Shown here one piece after another: positions 16,203 to 24,130 of a stretch of 64,000 bases of DNA. The stretch covers positions 62,001 to 126,000 of the forward strand of contig NZ_JBGIYY010000004.1 in the NCBI RefSeq assembly GCF_041380235.1, read 5' to 3'. Position 1 is the first letter of the stretch, and each line of letters starts with the position of its first letter. The position numbers were made by a program, and so were the translations under genes. The notes beneath the pieces are model-generated. The model did no database searches, was not told where the DNA came from, and saw only the letters and a list, made by a program, of their open reading frames with translations. The stretch is from Glaciecola sp041380235. Its GTDB lineage: Bacteria > Pseudomonadota > Gammaproteobacteria > Enterobacterales > Alteromonadaceae.

Positions 16203-17507
16203 ATGATGGCCCACAAAAAAGAAACCTTCGCGCAGACACTATATCGTTGGTTGTATTCATTGTTTTTAATAGCCTGTCTACCGCTACTTTTGTTGCTGTT
16301 TAAGAAAAAGCTAAGGATGGATCCAAACTACTCAGGCCAGCCTCGAAAGTTCAACGAACGCTTTGGTTGTGTGCCTACGAAACTAAGCGGCGGAGGTATT
16401 TTAGTGCACTGTGTTTCGATGGGAGAATTGAATGCTTCTGTGCAGTTGGTCAATAGATTACAAGAAAATTTCCCAGAACTCCCGATCACGGTAACCACTA
16501 CCTCTACTACTGGCGCAATGCATGCCTATACTCTTTACAAAGACTCTGTACAGCATTTGTTTTTACCCATAGATATTCCATTTTTCATGCATTCGTTTTT
16601 TAACAAGCTTAAGCCTAAATTAGTGCTCGTGACGGAGGTTGAGATTTGGCCAAATATGATTCATCAATGTGTAAAACGAGACATCCCCCTGTGCTTGATA
16701 AATGCGCGATTGTCAGATGAGTCACTGCCGATGTATCAGAAGTTAAGCTTTCTTCTGCGCCCTGCACTCAGACAATTTGATGTTATTTGTGCACAGAGCC
16801 AAAGCTCTTATGACAACTTCACAAAAATGGGTGTGTACAAACCCCAGTTGAAACTGACTTTAAATATGAAATTTGACATAGAGCCTAGTCAAGATGACGA
16901 AGTAAAAGCGACGTTGCTGAAAGATAAATATGGATTCGGTGATGGGCCAATTTGGTTGGCAGCCAGCACCCATGAGCCGGAAGAAAAGTTTGTATTAAAT
17001 GTGTTTGCAAAGTTACTCACCAACTTTCCTACTCTGCGATTGATACTCGTGCCTCGACACCCTCATCGTTTTGATGATGTTTATCTGATTGCGAAGGCCA
17101 CGGGGTTGACTGTCACGCGCTTAAGTGATGATGATAGGGCCCAAGCCCAAGTGACAGTTGTTGATCAGATGGGCTGGTTGAAAGCCTGTTACTGTATATG
17201 TTCTCAGGCTTTTATTGGTGGCAGCATCGCGCAAAAAGGCGGCCATAATGCTTTGGAGTGCGCAATGTATGCAAAACCTATGGTGATGGGTACCAGCATC
17301 TTTAATAATCCTGGAATTGTCGAAATGTTGAAGGCACAGGGGTCTTTGGACTTGATTGAAAGTGAAGAACAGTGTTTTGAGAGGCTAAAGGACTTGCTAC
17401 TCGATGCTAATATCAACGAAGCAAAGGGTCAGGCTGGTTTAGCGGTGTTGCTTAATAATCGCGGTGCGGTAGAAATGACTTATCAACAGGTCACCGACTT
17501 GTTATAA
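16203..17507 (+). CDS. waaA: 3-deoxy-D-manno-octulosonic acid (Kdo) transferase
   Basis: WaaA (KdtA) transfers Kdo from CMP-Kdo to lipid IV-A in the inner membrane, the first core step of LPS synthesis. The 434-residue protein has an N-terminal anchor (LFLIACLPLLLLLFKKKLRM) and the two-domain GT-B glycosyltransferase fold. Features include FNERFGC and HCVSMGELNAS near the N-terminus, then TEVEIWPNMI, LVPRHPHRFDDV and AFIGGSIAQKGGHNALECAM near the C-terminus. Two adjacent ATGs at 16203 and 16206 are the likely starts; the second gives MAHKKET. A longer frame upstream from TTG has no support. No kdkA or coaD gene is adjacent. Confidence 0.93.
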   Translation: MMAHKKETFAQTLYRWLYSLFLIACLPLLLLLFKKKLRMDPNYSGQPRKFNERFGCVPTKLSGGGILVHCVSMGELNASVQLVNRLQENFPELPITVTTTSTTGAMHAYTLYKDSVQHLFLPIDIPFFMHSFFNKLKPKLVLVTEVEIWPNMIHQCVKRDIPLCLINARLSDESLPMYQKLSFLLRPALRQFDVICAQSQSSYDNFTKMGVYKPQLKLTLNMKFDIEPSQDDEVKATLLKDKYGFGDGPIWLAASTHEPEEKFVLNVFAKLLTNFPTLRLILVPRHPHRFDDVYLIAKATGLTVTRLSDDDRAQAQVTVVDQMGWLKACYCICSQAFIGGSIAQKGGHNALECAMYAKPMVMGTSIFNNPGIVEMLKAQGSLDLIESEEQCFERLKDLLLDANINEAKGQAGLAVLLNNRGAVEMTYQQVTDLL

Positions 17508-17510
17508 AAC

Positions 17511-17530
17511 AGCCAGCAAGGATGCTGGCT
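17511..17530. terminator. Possible terminator hairpin between waaA and purU
   Basis: AGCCAGC, a six-base loop and GCTGGCT form a perfect seven-base-pair stem between two convergent genes. The T tails are weak on both sides, so termination efficiency is uncertain. Confidence 0.6.
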
Positions 17531-17547
17531 TGATATATTAAATATCG

Positions 17548-18396
17548 CTAAGCAAAGACCACGGTTTTGTGCTGGCAAATAATGACTCTATCTTCAAGGT
17601 GATAGCGTATGCCGTTGGCCAAGGCGTTAACTTCGCAACGCTTACCCTTGCGAACCATATCTTGTGAACTGTCGCTATGGCTGATGCGCATAACCTCTTG
17701 CTCGATTATAGGCCCTTCGTCTAAATCTGAGGTCACATAATGACAGGTTGCTCCGATTAATTTGACGCCTCTGTCGTATGCCTGTTGATAGGGCTTAGCA
17801 CCAGCAAAAGAAGGCAAGAAACTATGATGGATATTCATGATCCGACCAGCATATTTTTCACATAGATCTTCCGGCAGAATCTGCATAAATCGGGCAAGCA
17901 CGGCTAAATCAATGTGGTAATGCTCTAATAATGACTCTACTTGTTGAAAGCCTTCTTTTTTATCAGCAAAGTCCACGTAGTGAAATGGTACTTGATACCA
18001 ATCTGCGTATTGCTGCATGCTTTTGTGATTAGCAATAATGCACGATATATCGCAATGTAATTCGCCGCTGTGCCAACGATGAAGCACATCGTTCAAGCAA
18101 TGTGATTCATGGCTAGCAAGCAAAGCGACTTTGCGCTTTTGTTCGGAATGCATCATTGACCAATTCATATCATATTGTTCAGCTAAGCTGGAGAATGACT
18201 CTTTTAAAGTATCGATATTCACAGTGAGAGAATTGGCATCTATTTCATGGCGCATAAAAAATCGACAAAGTTGCATATCAGTATGATGGCTTGCTTCTAA
18301 AATATTAACTTGATGAGCGGCAAGAAACTCCGATACGGCGGCAACCAATCCGACTTGGTCGGGGCAGTCAATGATAAGACGAATAGACGAAGACAA
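17548..18396 (-). CDS. purU: Formyltetrahydrofolate deformylase
   Basis: PurU hydrolyses 10-formyl-tetrahydrofolate to formate and tetrahydrofolate, balancing one-carbon pools. The 282-residue protein has an N-terminal ACT domain (RLIIDCPDQVGLVAAVSEFL). A formyltransferase-type catalytic domain follows, with VALLASHESHCL, ARFMQILPEDLC, NIHHSFLPSFAGAKPY and ATCHYVTSDLDEGPII, including the catalytic Asn/His/Asp set. The start is TTG, nine bases after a GGAG ribosome-binding site; no ATG lies nearby. Length matches the family. It is a single gene, convergent with waaA. Confidence 0.95.
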   Translation of the reverse strand: MSSSIRLIIDCPDQVGLVAAVSEFLAAHQVNILEASHHTDMQLCRFFMRHEIDANSLTVNIDTLKESFSSLAEQYDMNWSMMHSEQKRKVALLASHESHCLNDVLHRWHSGELHCDISCIIANHKSMQQYADWYQVPFHYVDFADKKEGFQQVESLLEHYHIDLAVLARFMQILPEDLCEKYAGRIMNIHHSFLPSFAGAKPYQQAYDRGVKLIGATCHYVTSDLDEGPIIEQEVMRISHSDSSQDMVRKGKRCEVNALANGIRYHLEDRVIICQHKTVVFA

Positions 18397-18515
18397 AAAG
18401 CTTTACTCCAATTTGTATATAAATCAATGTACTAAGGCTTTTCCAAGGGGTATTGAAACACTCAGGCGTGAATTTTGCTTTTATTAGAACACCCACAAAT
18501 ACCAATACTAACAAT

Positions 18516-18689
18516 ATGAATACATATATTGAAAAAGCGTTACTCACCTATTGTGACACGACTCAAACCTTTATCGCCAGACAAATTGCGTATACCACCT
18601 TGACCAATGCAGGTTTTACCGACAATGATTTACAAAAAGTTCTTGAAACCGGACCTGAAGCACTGCAAGTGACTATATTTTCTGCCTGA
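18516..18689 (+). CDS. Small conserved-looking protein of unknown function
   Basis: From the ATG at 18516 the frame encodes 57 residues beginning MNTYIEKALLTYCDTTQTF and ending in EALQVTIFSA. A longer version from a TTG at 18453 would add an unlikely Thr/Asn-rich leader. The protein is soluble, probably helical, with no signal peptide or known motif. It lies between purU (divergent) and phaB, 147 bases upstream of the latter. The ribosome-binding site is weak. I do not recognise the family and assign no function. Confidence 0.5.
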   Translation: MNTYIEKALLTYCDTTQTFIARQIAYTTLTNAGFTDNDLQKVLETGPEALQVTIFSA

Positions 18690-18710
18690 GCAATAAAATA
18701 GATTTAAAGA

Positions 18711-18724
18711 CTGATTTACATCAA
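18711..18724 (+). promoter_or_regulatory. FNR-like box upstream of phaB
   Basis: CTGAT-TTAC-ATCAA differs from the FNR/CRP-family consensus TTGAT-N4-ATCAA at one position. It lies about 113 bases upstream of the phaB start. It also sits inside a wider imperfect palindrome (ACTGAT and ATCAGT). Single-site evidence only. Confidence 0.35.
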
Positions 18725-18836
18725 TCAGTTGTGTGCTTGTTTTATTAATCTACTAAAGTCTCATAACACCTGTCATGTAGACACGTTATAACTGCTGCAA
18801 TATTCGTTATTTCGTACATTAAAAGGATAAATTGTT

Positions 18837-19559
18837 ATGGCAAGAGTAGCATTAGTCACAGGCGGCACTCGAGGAATCGGTGAGGCCATCTGTACCACGT
18901 TAAAAAATAAAGGTTATATAGTTGTCGCTAACTATGGCGGTAATGACGCAAAGGCCGCTGAGTTCACCGAGCGCACTGGCATTCCTGCAGTAAAATTTGA
19001 TGTTTCAAATTTTGAAGCGGTTAAGCAGGGCGTCGCTGATATTGAAAGTACCTATGGGCCAGTGGATGTATTAGTTAATAATGCTGGTATTACTCGAGAT
19101 GGCACTATGCATCGTATGAGCTTCGAGCAATGGGACGCAGTCATCCAGACCAATTTAGCGTCTTGTTTTAATACCTGTAGAACTGTTATTGAAGGCATGC
19201 GCGACAGAGAATTCGGACGTATTATCAATGTAGGCTCGGTAAACGGACAAGCTGGTCAGTATGGTCAGGTGAACTATGCGGCGGCTAAATCGGGTATCCA
19301 TGGCTTTACAAAAGCCTTAGCACTTGAAGGTGCCGGTAAAGGGATTACTGTTAATGCGATTGCTCCGGGATACGTTGATACCGATATGGTGCGAGCAGTA
19401 CCAGCAGAAGTGCTCGCAAAAATCATTAAAACCATCCCGGTTGGTCGTTTAGGTAAGCCTGAAGACATCGCTAACAGCGTTGCGTTTTTAGTAGATGATG
19501 AGTCTGGTTTTATTACTGGCTCTACACTGTCTATCAACGGTGGCCAGCATATGTACTAA
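18837..19559 (+). CDS. phaB: Acetoacetyl-CoA reductase (NADPH)
   Basis: PhaB reduces acetoacetyl-CoA to (R)-3-hydroxybutyryl-CoA, the monomer for PHB synthesis. The 240-residue SDR protein has the Rossmann motif TGGTRGIGEA near residue 8, NNAGITRDGTMHRMS, the catalytic Ser in NVGSVNGQAGQ and the Tyr-x3-Lys in YAAAKSG. It ends in FITGSTLSINGGQHMY, typical of PhaB rather than FabG. An AAGGA site precedes the ATG. No phaA thiolase accompanies it. The other PHA genes begin about 1.4 kb downstream on the opposite strand, after a lytic transglycosylase gene. Confidence 0.95.
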   Translation: MARVALVTGGTRGIGEAICTTLKNKGYIVVANYGGNDAKAAEFTERTGIPAVKFDVSNFEAVKQGVADIESTYGPVDVLVNNAGITRDGTMHRMSFEQWDAVIQTNLASCFNTCRTVIEGMRDREFGRIINVGSVNGQAGQYGQVNYAAAKSGIHGFTKALALEGAGKGITVNAIAPGYVDTDMVRAVPAEVLAKIIKTIPVGRLGKPEDIANSVAFLVDDESGFITGSTLSINGGQHMY

Positions 19560-19606
19560 AGCCTGCTGTTATCCGCTAGGCTTCATGTGTTGATAGTCTT
19601 GAAAAT

Positions 19607-19643
19607 AAAAAATGCAGACCTGTTATGGGCTCTGCATTTTTTT
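19607..19643. terminator. Bidirectional terminator between phaB and the transglycosylase gene
   Basis: AATGCAGA, a 12-base loop and TCTGCATT are flanked by an A run on the left and a T run on the right. The hairpin can therefore end transcription of both convergent genes. Confidence 0.85.
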
Positions 19644-19647
19644 ATTA

Positions 19648-20868
19648 CTATTGCTTAGCTAGGCTTCGAAGTAATTCAACAGTTTCTGGCGAAGGGAAAC
19701 CATCGGGTACAAGCGCATTACTGGCTTGAAAGGCCCTCAGGCCAGAACGGGTAGCGGGTCCAATAATACCGTCAGCTCCGCCTACATCGAAACCCAGTGA
19801 GTTTAGATTGCGCTGCACTTCAGCCATTTGTGCAATGCTATACTTTGGTAAATCCGGCAATGGTGCCACTATAGCGGCACCGCCAATAATACGGTTTGCC
19901 AATTGGCCCACAGCGATCCCGTAAAACTCAGAATTATTCCAGCGCAGTATGGTTCTAAAGTTCCCGTATGTCAGAAATGCTGGACCACTGGCGCCGGCAG
20001 GTATCAACAGTTTCGCGGGGATATCTATGTCGCCCAAAGGTGTATTGTCTGTTTTTGTGACACCTAAGGAGTTCCACTCTGCAATAGGACGTGATGCTTG
20101 ACCGGCTAAACTGTAGTCAAAGCCTTCGGGTAGGGATACTTCGCGACCCCAACGTAAGCCTGGCGTCCAGCCAAGCTTCCATAAAAAGTGGGCGGCTGAC
20201 GCGAGCGCGTCTTTTTCACTTTCCCATAAGTTCACAATGCCATCATTATCGCCGTCGATGGCATAATTGGTGTACGCGGTTGGCATAAACTGAGTATGGC
20301 CCATCGCTCCTGCCCAAGAACCCTGCATTTGTGCTTTATTGAGATTTTCTCGATCCATTAACTTAAGGGCTAAAAATAATTCTTGAGTAAAAAACGTCGC
20401 TCTGCGTGGCTCGCATGCAAGAGTTGCGAGCGAATCCAGTGTAGACATTGTGCCTTTAAAGCCACCGTAGTTAGTTTCTAGTCCCCAAAATGAAATAATG
20501 TAGTGTCCAGGTACCCCATACTTTTCAGTTAATTCATTCAAAAACTCGCGATAGATTTGAAACTTTTCGCGGCCCTTATCAATACGCCACTGATTGACTC
20601 GCTTGCTAAAATAGTCAGGGAAGGTGGACACAAATTCTGGTTGCGAACGATCTAATTCAATTACGCGAGGAACAAAGTTAAGATTTGAAAACTCATTATC
20701 AATGCGAGCTTGACTCACGCCTGCCTCTAGCGCTGCTTGTGCTTTTTCCGTCAGGCATGTTGAAAAGGCTTGTCGCTGCAGTTCGATATACTGCTGCAGC
20801 TCATCTGCTCTAACAAAGCTTGCGACAGAACAAAAAGTGATGAGTGCAATGAGAGGAAAACGTTTCAA
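19648..20868 (-). CDS. Lytic murein transglycosylase, MltB-like, with peptidoglycan-binding domain
   Basis: The 406-residue protein has a Sec signal peptide (residues 1-21, ending SFVRA). An SLT_2/MltB-type catalytic domain follows, with YGVPGHYIISFWGLETNYGG (catalytic Glu in GLETNYG), GSWAGAMGHTQFMPTAY and DGDNDGIVNLW. A C-terminal peptidoglycan-binding domain (about residues 345-404) contains RNLNSLGFDVGGADGIIG and PATRSGLRAFQ. It cleaves the MurNAc-GlcNAc bond with formation of 1,6-anhydroMurNAc in the periplasm. No lipobox is present, so it is the soluble type. The start is TTG, eight bases after AAGGA. Its place inside the PHA region looks incidental. Confidence 0.9.
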   Translation of the reverse strand: MKRFPLIALITFCSVASFVRADELQQYIELQRQAFSTCLTEKAQAALEAGVSQARIDNEFSNLNFVPRVIELDRSQPEFVSTFPDYFSKRVNQWRIDKGREKFQIYREFLNELTEKYGVPGHYIISFWGLETNYGGFKGTMSTLDSLATLACEPRRATFFTQELFLALKLMDRENLNKAQMQGSWAGAMGHTQFMPTAYTNYAIDGDNDGIVNLWESEKDALASAAHFLWKLGWTPGLRWGREVSLPEGFDYSLAGQASRPIAEWNSLGVTKTDNTPLGDIDIPAKLLIPAGASGPAFLTYGNFRTILRWNNSEFYGIAVGQLANRIIGGAAIVAPLPDLPKYSIAQMAEVQRNLNSLGFDVGGADGIIGPATRSGLRAFQASNALVPDGFPSPETVELLRSLAKQ

Positions 20869-20957
20869 AAAGATAGTCCTTATCTTGGAAGCTAAGTTAG
20901 TTAGAGAAACTCTAACTAACTTAGTTCAAAGGTACAAATGAAACCGTGTGCAAAATA

Positions 20958-22208
20958 CTACTTTTCTTCAGTACTGGTCGCTTCGGCAGGCTCACTGTAT
21001 TTATTGATAAACTCAGTTACCACTGGACGTATGTTTTTACGATACATCGAACCACTGAAAATACCATAATGACCAGCACCAGATTGTATATGGTGCTTGC
21101 GCATATCGTTCGGAATATTTTTGCAGATAGTTTGTGCCGCTTCGGTTTGACCAAGGCCACAAATATCATCATTTGCACCTTCAACCGTTAACAAAGGCGT
21201 ATTGGTAATGGCGTCAAAATTAACGGTCTTTCCTTGATAAGTAATGGTCTTGTTGGCGACTTCGTTGTTTTTGAATATCCGCTCAATCGTCTCAAGGTAA
21301 AACTCCGCGGGCATGTCTAATACAGCCATGTACTCATCGTAAAACGCACGGAAACGATCAGCATCTTCATCTTCGCCAAACAATAAGTTTTGGAAGAAAT
21401 TTTGATATTTTTGCATATGTGACTTTTGGTTCATTGAAATAAACCCACCGAGCTGCATAAAGCCCGGATACACCTGACGCCCTTCCCCAGGGTAGCCAAC
21501 AGGCACTTGCATGATGGCTACATTTTTATACCAAGGCATGGGATGGCGGTGTGCAAATTCATTTACCCGCGTTGGATTTTTGCTGGTATCTAATGGGCCG
21601 GCCATTAGGGTAAGTGATTTAGGCGTGTTAGGGTTGTTCTCTTCTGCCATGACTGCTGTGGCAATCAATGCCTGTACGGTAGGCTGACAGATAGCAATCA
21701 TATGCGTGTCTTCGCCTAAGAAATTTAAAAATTCAATTAAATACGATACATAGCAGTCAAAAGAGAAAGGGCCTTCTTCTAAAGGGACTTCGCGGGCATC
21801 GGCCCAATCGGTAATATACACTTCGTGCTCTGGCAGTAATGCCTCAACAGTGCCTTTCAGCAAGGTTGCATGATGCCCAGATAAGGGAGCTACAAGCAGT
21901 ACTTTGTCTTTATCGGTATGCCCGATAGTTTTAAAATGGGTAAGATCGCAAAATGGTTTGCTTAGCACAATGTCTTCACGAACTTTGAATTTTTTGTCGG
22001 CAATAGTGACTTCTTCGATGTTAAAACCGAGTTTGTCATAGCGACGAGTTACGCGCATAGCGGTTTCAAGTGTGGCTTTGGTTAGCCGGCCAGTCCACGT
22101 ATAAGAAAAAGGATTGGAGGGGTGAGACACCAAATCGCTCATTATACCTAAACCCTCATTCATCATTTCGCCAGTTCGGGCTAGGTAGTCATAGGCCTGA
22201 TAATTCAT
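20958..22208 (-). CDS. phaZ: Intracellular polyhydroxyalkanoate depolymerase
   Basis: This 416-residue protein belongs to the intracellular PHB depolymerase family, which mobilises native granules. The nucleophile is a cysteine in AICQPTVQ (Cys174), as in the Ralstonia PhaZ1 type, rather than the serine of extracellular enzymes. Other family segments are VLLVAPLSGHHATLLKGTVE, YITDWADAREVP, the acid region LLTVEGANDDICGLGQT and the histidine in GAGHYGIFSG. The start at 22208 has GGAG seven bases upstream; in-frame codons further upstream have poor spacing. It has no signal peptide. It lies downstream of the two phasin genes and phaR on the same strand. Confidence 0.92.
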   Translation of the reverse strand: MNYQAYDYLARTGEMMNEGLGIMSDLVSHPSNPFSYTWTGRLTKATLETAMRVTRRYDKLGFNIEEVTIADKKFKVREDIVLSKPFCDLTHFKTIGHTDKDKVLLVAPLSGHHATLLKGTVEALLPEHEVYITDWADAREVPLEEGPFSFDCYVSYLIEFLNFLGEDTHMIAICQPTVQALIATAVMAEENNPNTPKSLTLMAGPLDTSKNPTRVNEFAHRHPMPWYKNVAIMQVPVGYPGEGRQVYPGFMQLGGFISMNQKSHMQKYQNFFQNLLFGEDEDADRFRAFYDEYMAVLDMPAEFYLETIERIFKNNEVANKTITYQGKTVNFDAITNTPLLTVEGANDDICGLGQTEAAQTICKNIPNDMRKHHIQSGAGHYGIFSGSMYRKNIRPVVTEFINKYSEPAEATSTEEK

Positions 22209-22336
22209 ATTCATCTCCAACAGGACAGAAAAAAAAACTCCAATCAACTACATCTTTAAAAGGGTTGATTGGAGTCTTTGACAGCATCAATCATAGATTG
22301 ACGCTATTATATTTAGCGAGCTAAACGAGTGCAAAC

Positions 22337-22681
22337 TTACTTGGTAGCTGCAGTCATTTTAGACGTCATTTCTTCGCTAAGGCCTTTGATCATCGCGCCA
22401 GCTTTCTCTTGAGCACCGCTTACTAAAGTGTAAGTTTCTTTCGCAGACTCTGTAATCGTCGTCTGTAAGGTTTCGAGATAGGCTTTTTGCGCTTCAGCAA
22501 GGCTCATTACGTCTTTTTGTTGGCCAGCAGTTTCTGCAAAAGACACACCGCTCGATAAAAGCGTTGTAAATAATGCATTTTGCTTTTCAGCAAGCTCTTG
22601 TAAAACACTCATGTTCAATGTAGCTAGTTCAGTTACAGGCTTAAGTGAATCTTTGAATTGCTCGTTCATTTTATCGATCAT
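22337..22681 (-). CDS. Phasin (PHA granule-associated protein)
   Basis: The 114-residue helical protein resembles phasin family members: MNEQFKDSLKPVTELATLNM, ELAEKQNALFTTLLSSGV and QKAYLETLQTTITESAKETY. Phasins coat PHA granules and control their number and size. GGAG stands eight bases before the ATG. It lies between the PhaF-like gene and phaZ on the same strand, with short gaps (36 and 128 bases), so cotranscription with the upstream phasin is plausible. The standard gene name would be phaP, but paralogy makes the exact name uncertain. Confidence 0.85.
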   Translation of the reverse strand: MIDKMNEQFKDSLKPVTELATLNMSVLQELAEKQNALFTTLLSSGVSFAETAGQQKDVMSLAEAQKAYLETLQTTITESAKETYTLVSGAQEKAGAMIKGLSEEMTSKMTAATK

Positions 22682-22717
22682 TTATATTCTCCAGAATAGT
22701 AAAGTAAAAAAGTTAAA

Positions 22718-23431
22718 TTATGCGGTTTTCGGTTGTTCTGCTTTTACATCAGCAGGGCTTAATGTCGCTACAGTTCTTTTAGGCGCGGCCTTTTTGGCAG
22801 CTGCTTTAACAGGTTTTGCTGTAGTACTTGCAGTCGCCTTTGCCGGCGCTGCTGCTGTTTTCTTTGCAAGGGCTTGTTTAGCCGGTGCTGTTGAAACTTT
22901 AGTTTGCGTTACCGCGCTTTCTACAACGGGTTTTGTAGGCACTGCCGGTGTAGCTTCTGGCGTTACCGTTTGCTTTATCACTTTGCTAGAAGCGGCGTTT
23001 GCTGAAGGCGCTTTCTTAGTGGGGTTTTTTTTAACCGCTACTTTTTTCGCTACAGGTTTTTTTACCAGCGGCTTTGCCGCGGTTGTAGCAGTGCTGGCAG
23101 ATTTATCAGCGGCGATATTACTCGCGCTCGCGCTTAATTCTTGCGCTGCATTTTTACCGATGCTAGATAGAGCGCCGTAGGTAGTTTTTGATGCGCTAGT
23201 GAGTCGCTCTCTAAGCGATTCTGCGTAAACAGATTGCGCAGCAACTACACCTTGTATTTCTGTTTGCTCGAAAAGGGCGCCCATCAGCCTTACACTGTCA
23301 GTCATTACGCCTGAGAAGAACACGGTTTGCTGTTTTGATACCAACTCAAGTGCTTTCGCATTCATTTCGAGCAAAGTACTGGCTGGCTTTGTAGATTTTT
23401 TCAATTCTTGTGAAAAGTTACCAAACATCAT
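22718..23431 (-). CDS. Phasin with Lys/Ala/Pro-rich histone-like tail (PhaF-like)
   Basis: Residues 1-110 form a phasin domain (MMFGNFSQELKKSTKPAST, LVSKQQTVFFSGVMTDSVRL, ESLRERLTSASKTTYGAL). The remaining 125 or so residues are a low-complexity basic tail built of KKPVAKKVAVKK, PAKQALAKK and AKPVKAAAKKAAPKR stretches. In Pseudomonas PhaF a similar tail binds DNA and helps partition granules to daughter cells; the same role is inferred here. The start at 23431 has GAGG five bases upstream; a longer frame lacks support. The tail gives an open hydrophobic frame on the opposite strand, which is a shadow. Two PhaR-type palindromes lie directly upstream. Confidence 0.85.
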   Translation of the reverse strand: MMFGNFSQELKKSTKPASTLLEMNAKALELVSKQQTVFFSGVMTDSVRLMGALFEQTEIQGVVAAQSVYAESLRERLTSASKTTYGALSSIGKNAAQELSASASNIAADKSASTATTAAKPLVKKPVAKKVAVKKNPTKKAPSANAASSKVIKQTVTPEATPAVPTKPVVESAVTQTKVSTAPAKQALAKKTAAAPAKATASTTAKPVKAAAKKAAPKRTVATLSPADVKAEQPKTA

Positions 23432-23470
23432 CTTGACCTCATTGAATTTTAAATGGTGCGAAATCACATA

Positions 23471-23486
23471 TTGCTGCACTGCAACA
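23471..23486 (-). promoter_or_regulatory. Candidate PhaR operator 1
   Basis: Read on the minus strand the site is TGTTGCAGTGCAGCAA. It matches operator 2 at all but one of 15 positions. It lies 40 bases upstream of the phasin start. PhaR is known in other bacteria to bind TGC-rich palindromes at phasin promoters and to leave when granules form. Confidence 0.65.
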
Positions 23487-23538
23487 TCGCTGATATTCAG
23501 ATAATAGACAATTCAGAATAAAGATCAAGGTATATTTT

Positions 23539-23553
23539 GTTGCAGTGCAACAT
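23539..23553 (+). promoter_or_regulatory. Candidate PhaR operator 2
   Basis: TGTTGCA-G-TGCAACA is a perfect seven-base inverted repeat with a one-base centre. It lies between the phaR stop and the phasin start, 53 bases from operator 1. The pair fits a repressor site covering the phasin promoter. Confidence 0.7.
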
Positions 23554-23618
23554 TTTTTTCTTAAAAAATAAGAAAACAGGTGGGTTTAATGGTTAAGTAT
23601 ATGAATTTAATAGATGAA

Positions 23619-24044
23619 TTATTTCTTACGACTTTTGTCGTACTGCCATGCCGCCATATTCTTCTCCATCATCTTATTGAATAGTGCCATTGGAGAATTA
23701 TCGACGATATTTTTCATCATGCCCTGCATTTTATCTTGCTGCTCAATAAATTGTATTAGGCTCTGCTCTAAATACTGGCGTACAAACACCTGCATATCAC
23801 TGTCATAAAATCGGATCAGGCTTTTTAATAGCGCATCGGTGAGTAAAGATTGATGCTCTTCGGTTTCTGATTCACTGATGATTTGCAGTAAAATACTCTT
23901 TGTAATGTCATTTTCAGTTTTGGAGTCTACGATGCGAAACTCGTGACGCTCGTTGATCAGCAGCTTGATATCTTCAAGATTCACATATTGACTTTTAGAA
24001 GTGTCGTATAAACGGCGGTTGGGATATTTCTTGATTATGATCAC
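23619..24044 (-). CDS. phaR: PHA synthesis repressor / granule sensor PhaR
   Basis: The 141-residue protein starts MIIIKKYPNRRLYDTSKSQY, the conserved PHB/PHA accumulation regulator DNA-binding domain. RIVDSKTENDITKSILLQII follows, then a C-terminal region that binds PHA. PhaR represses phasin genes and releases DNA when it binds nascent granules. The start codon is GTG with an AAGG about 12 bases upstream. It sits between phaC and the phasin genes on the same strand. Candidate operators lie just downstream of it, in front of the phasins. Confidence 0.95.
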   Translation of the reverse strand: MIIIKKYPNRRLYDTSKSQYVNLEDIKLLINERHEFRIVDSKTENDITKSILLQIISESETEEHQSLLTDALLKSLIRFYDSDMQVFVRQYLEQSLIQFIEQQDKMQGMMKNIVDNSPMALFNKMMEKNMAAWQYDKSRKK

Positions 24045-24130
24045 GTAAAATGACTACCTTATGGACAAATATATGGCTGAGTTTGAGGTCTGTTAACTGC
24101 AAGCTCAGCCTGATCTTGGCCGCTATTGTA

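Noticed and set aside
18453..18515. Extended start of the small gene before phaB
   Set aside because: The TTG has its purine-rich sequence only two bases upstream, and the added Thr/Asn-rich leader looks non-coding.
22611..23180. A 189-codon plus-strand open frame rich in Ala, Phe and Leu
   Set aside because: It is antisense to the Lys/Ala-rich tail of the PhaF-like phasin, whose biased composition keeps the opposite strand open. It has no ribosome-binding site and no recognisable family.
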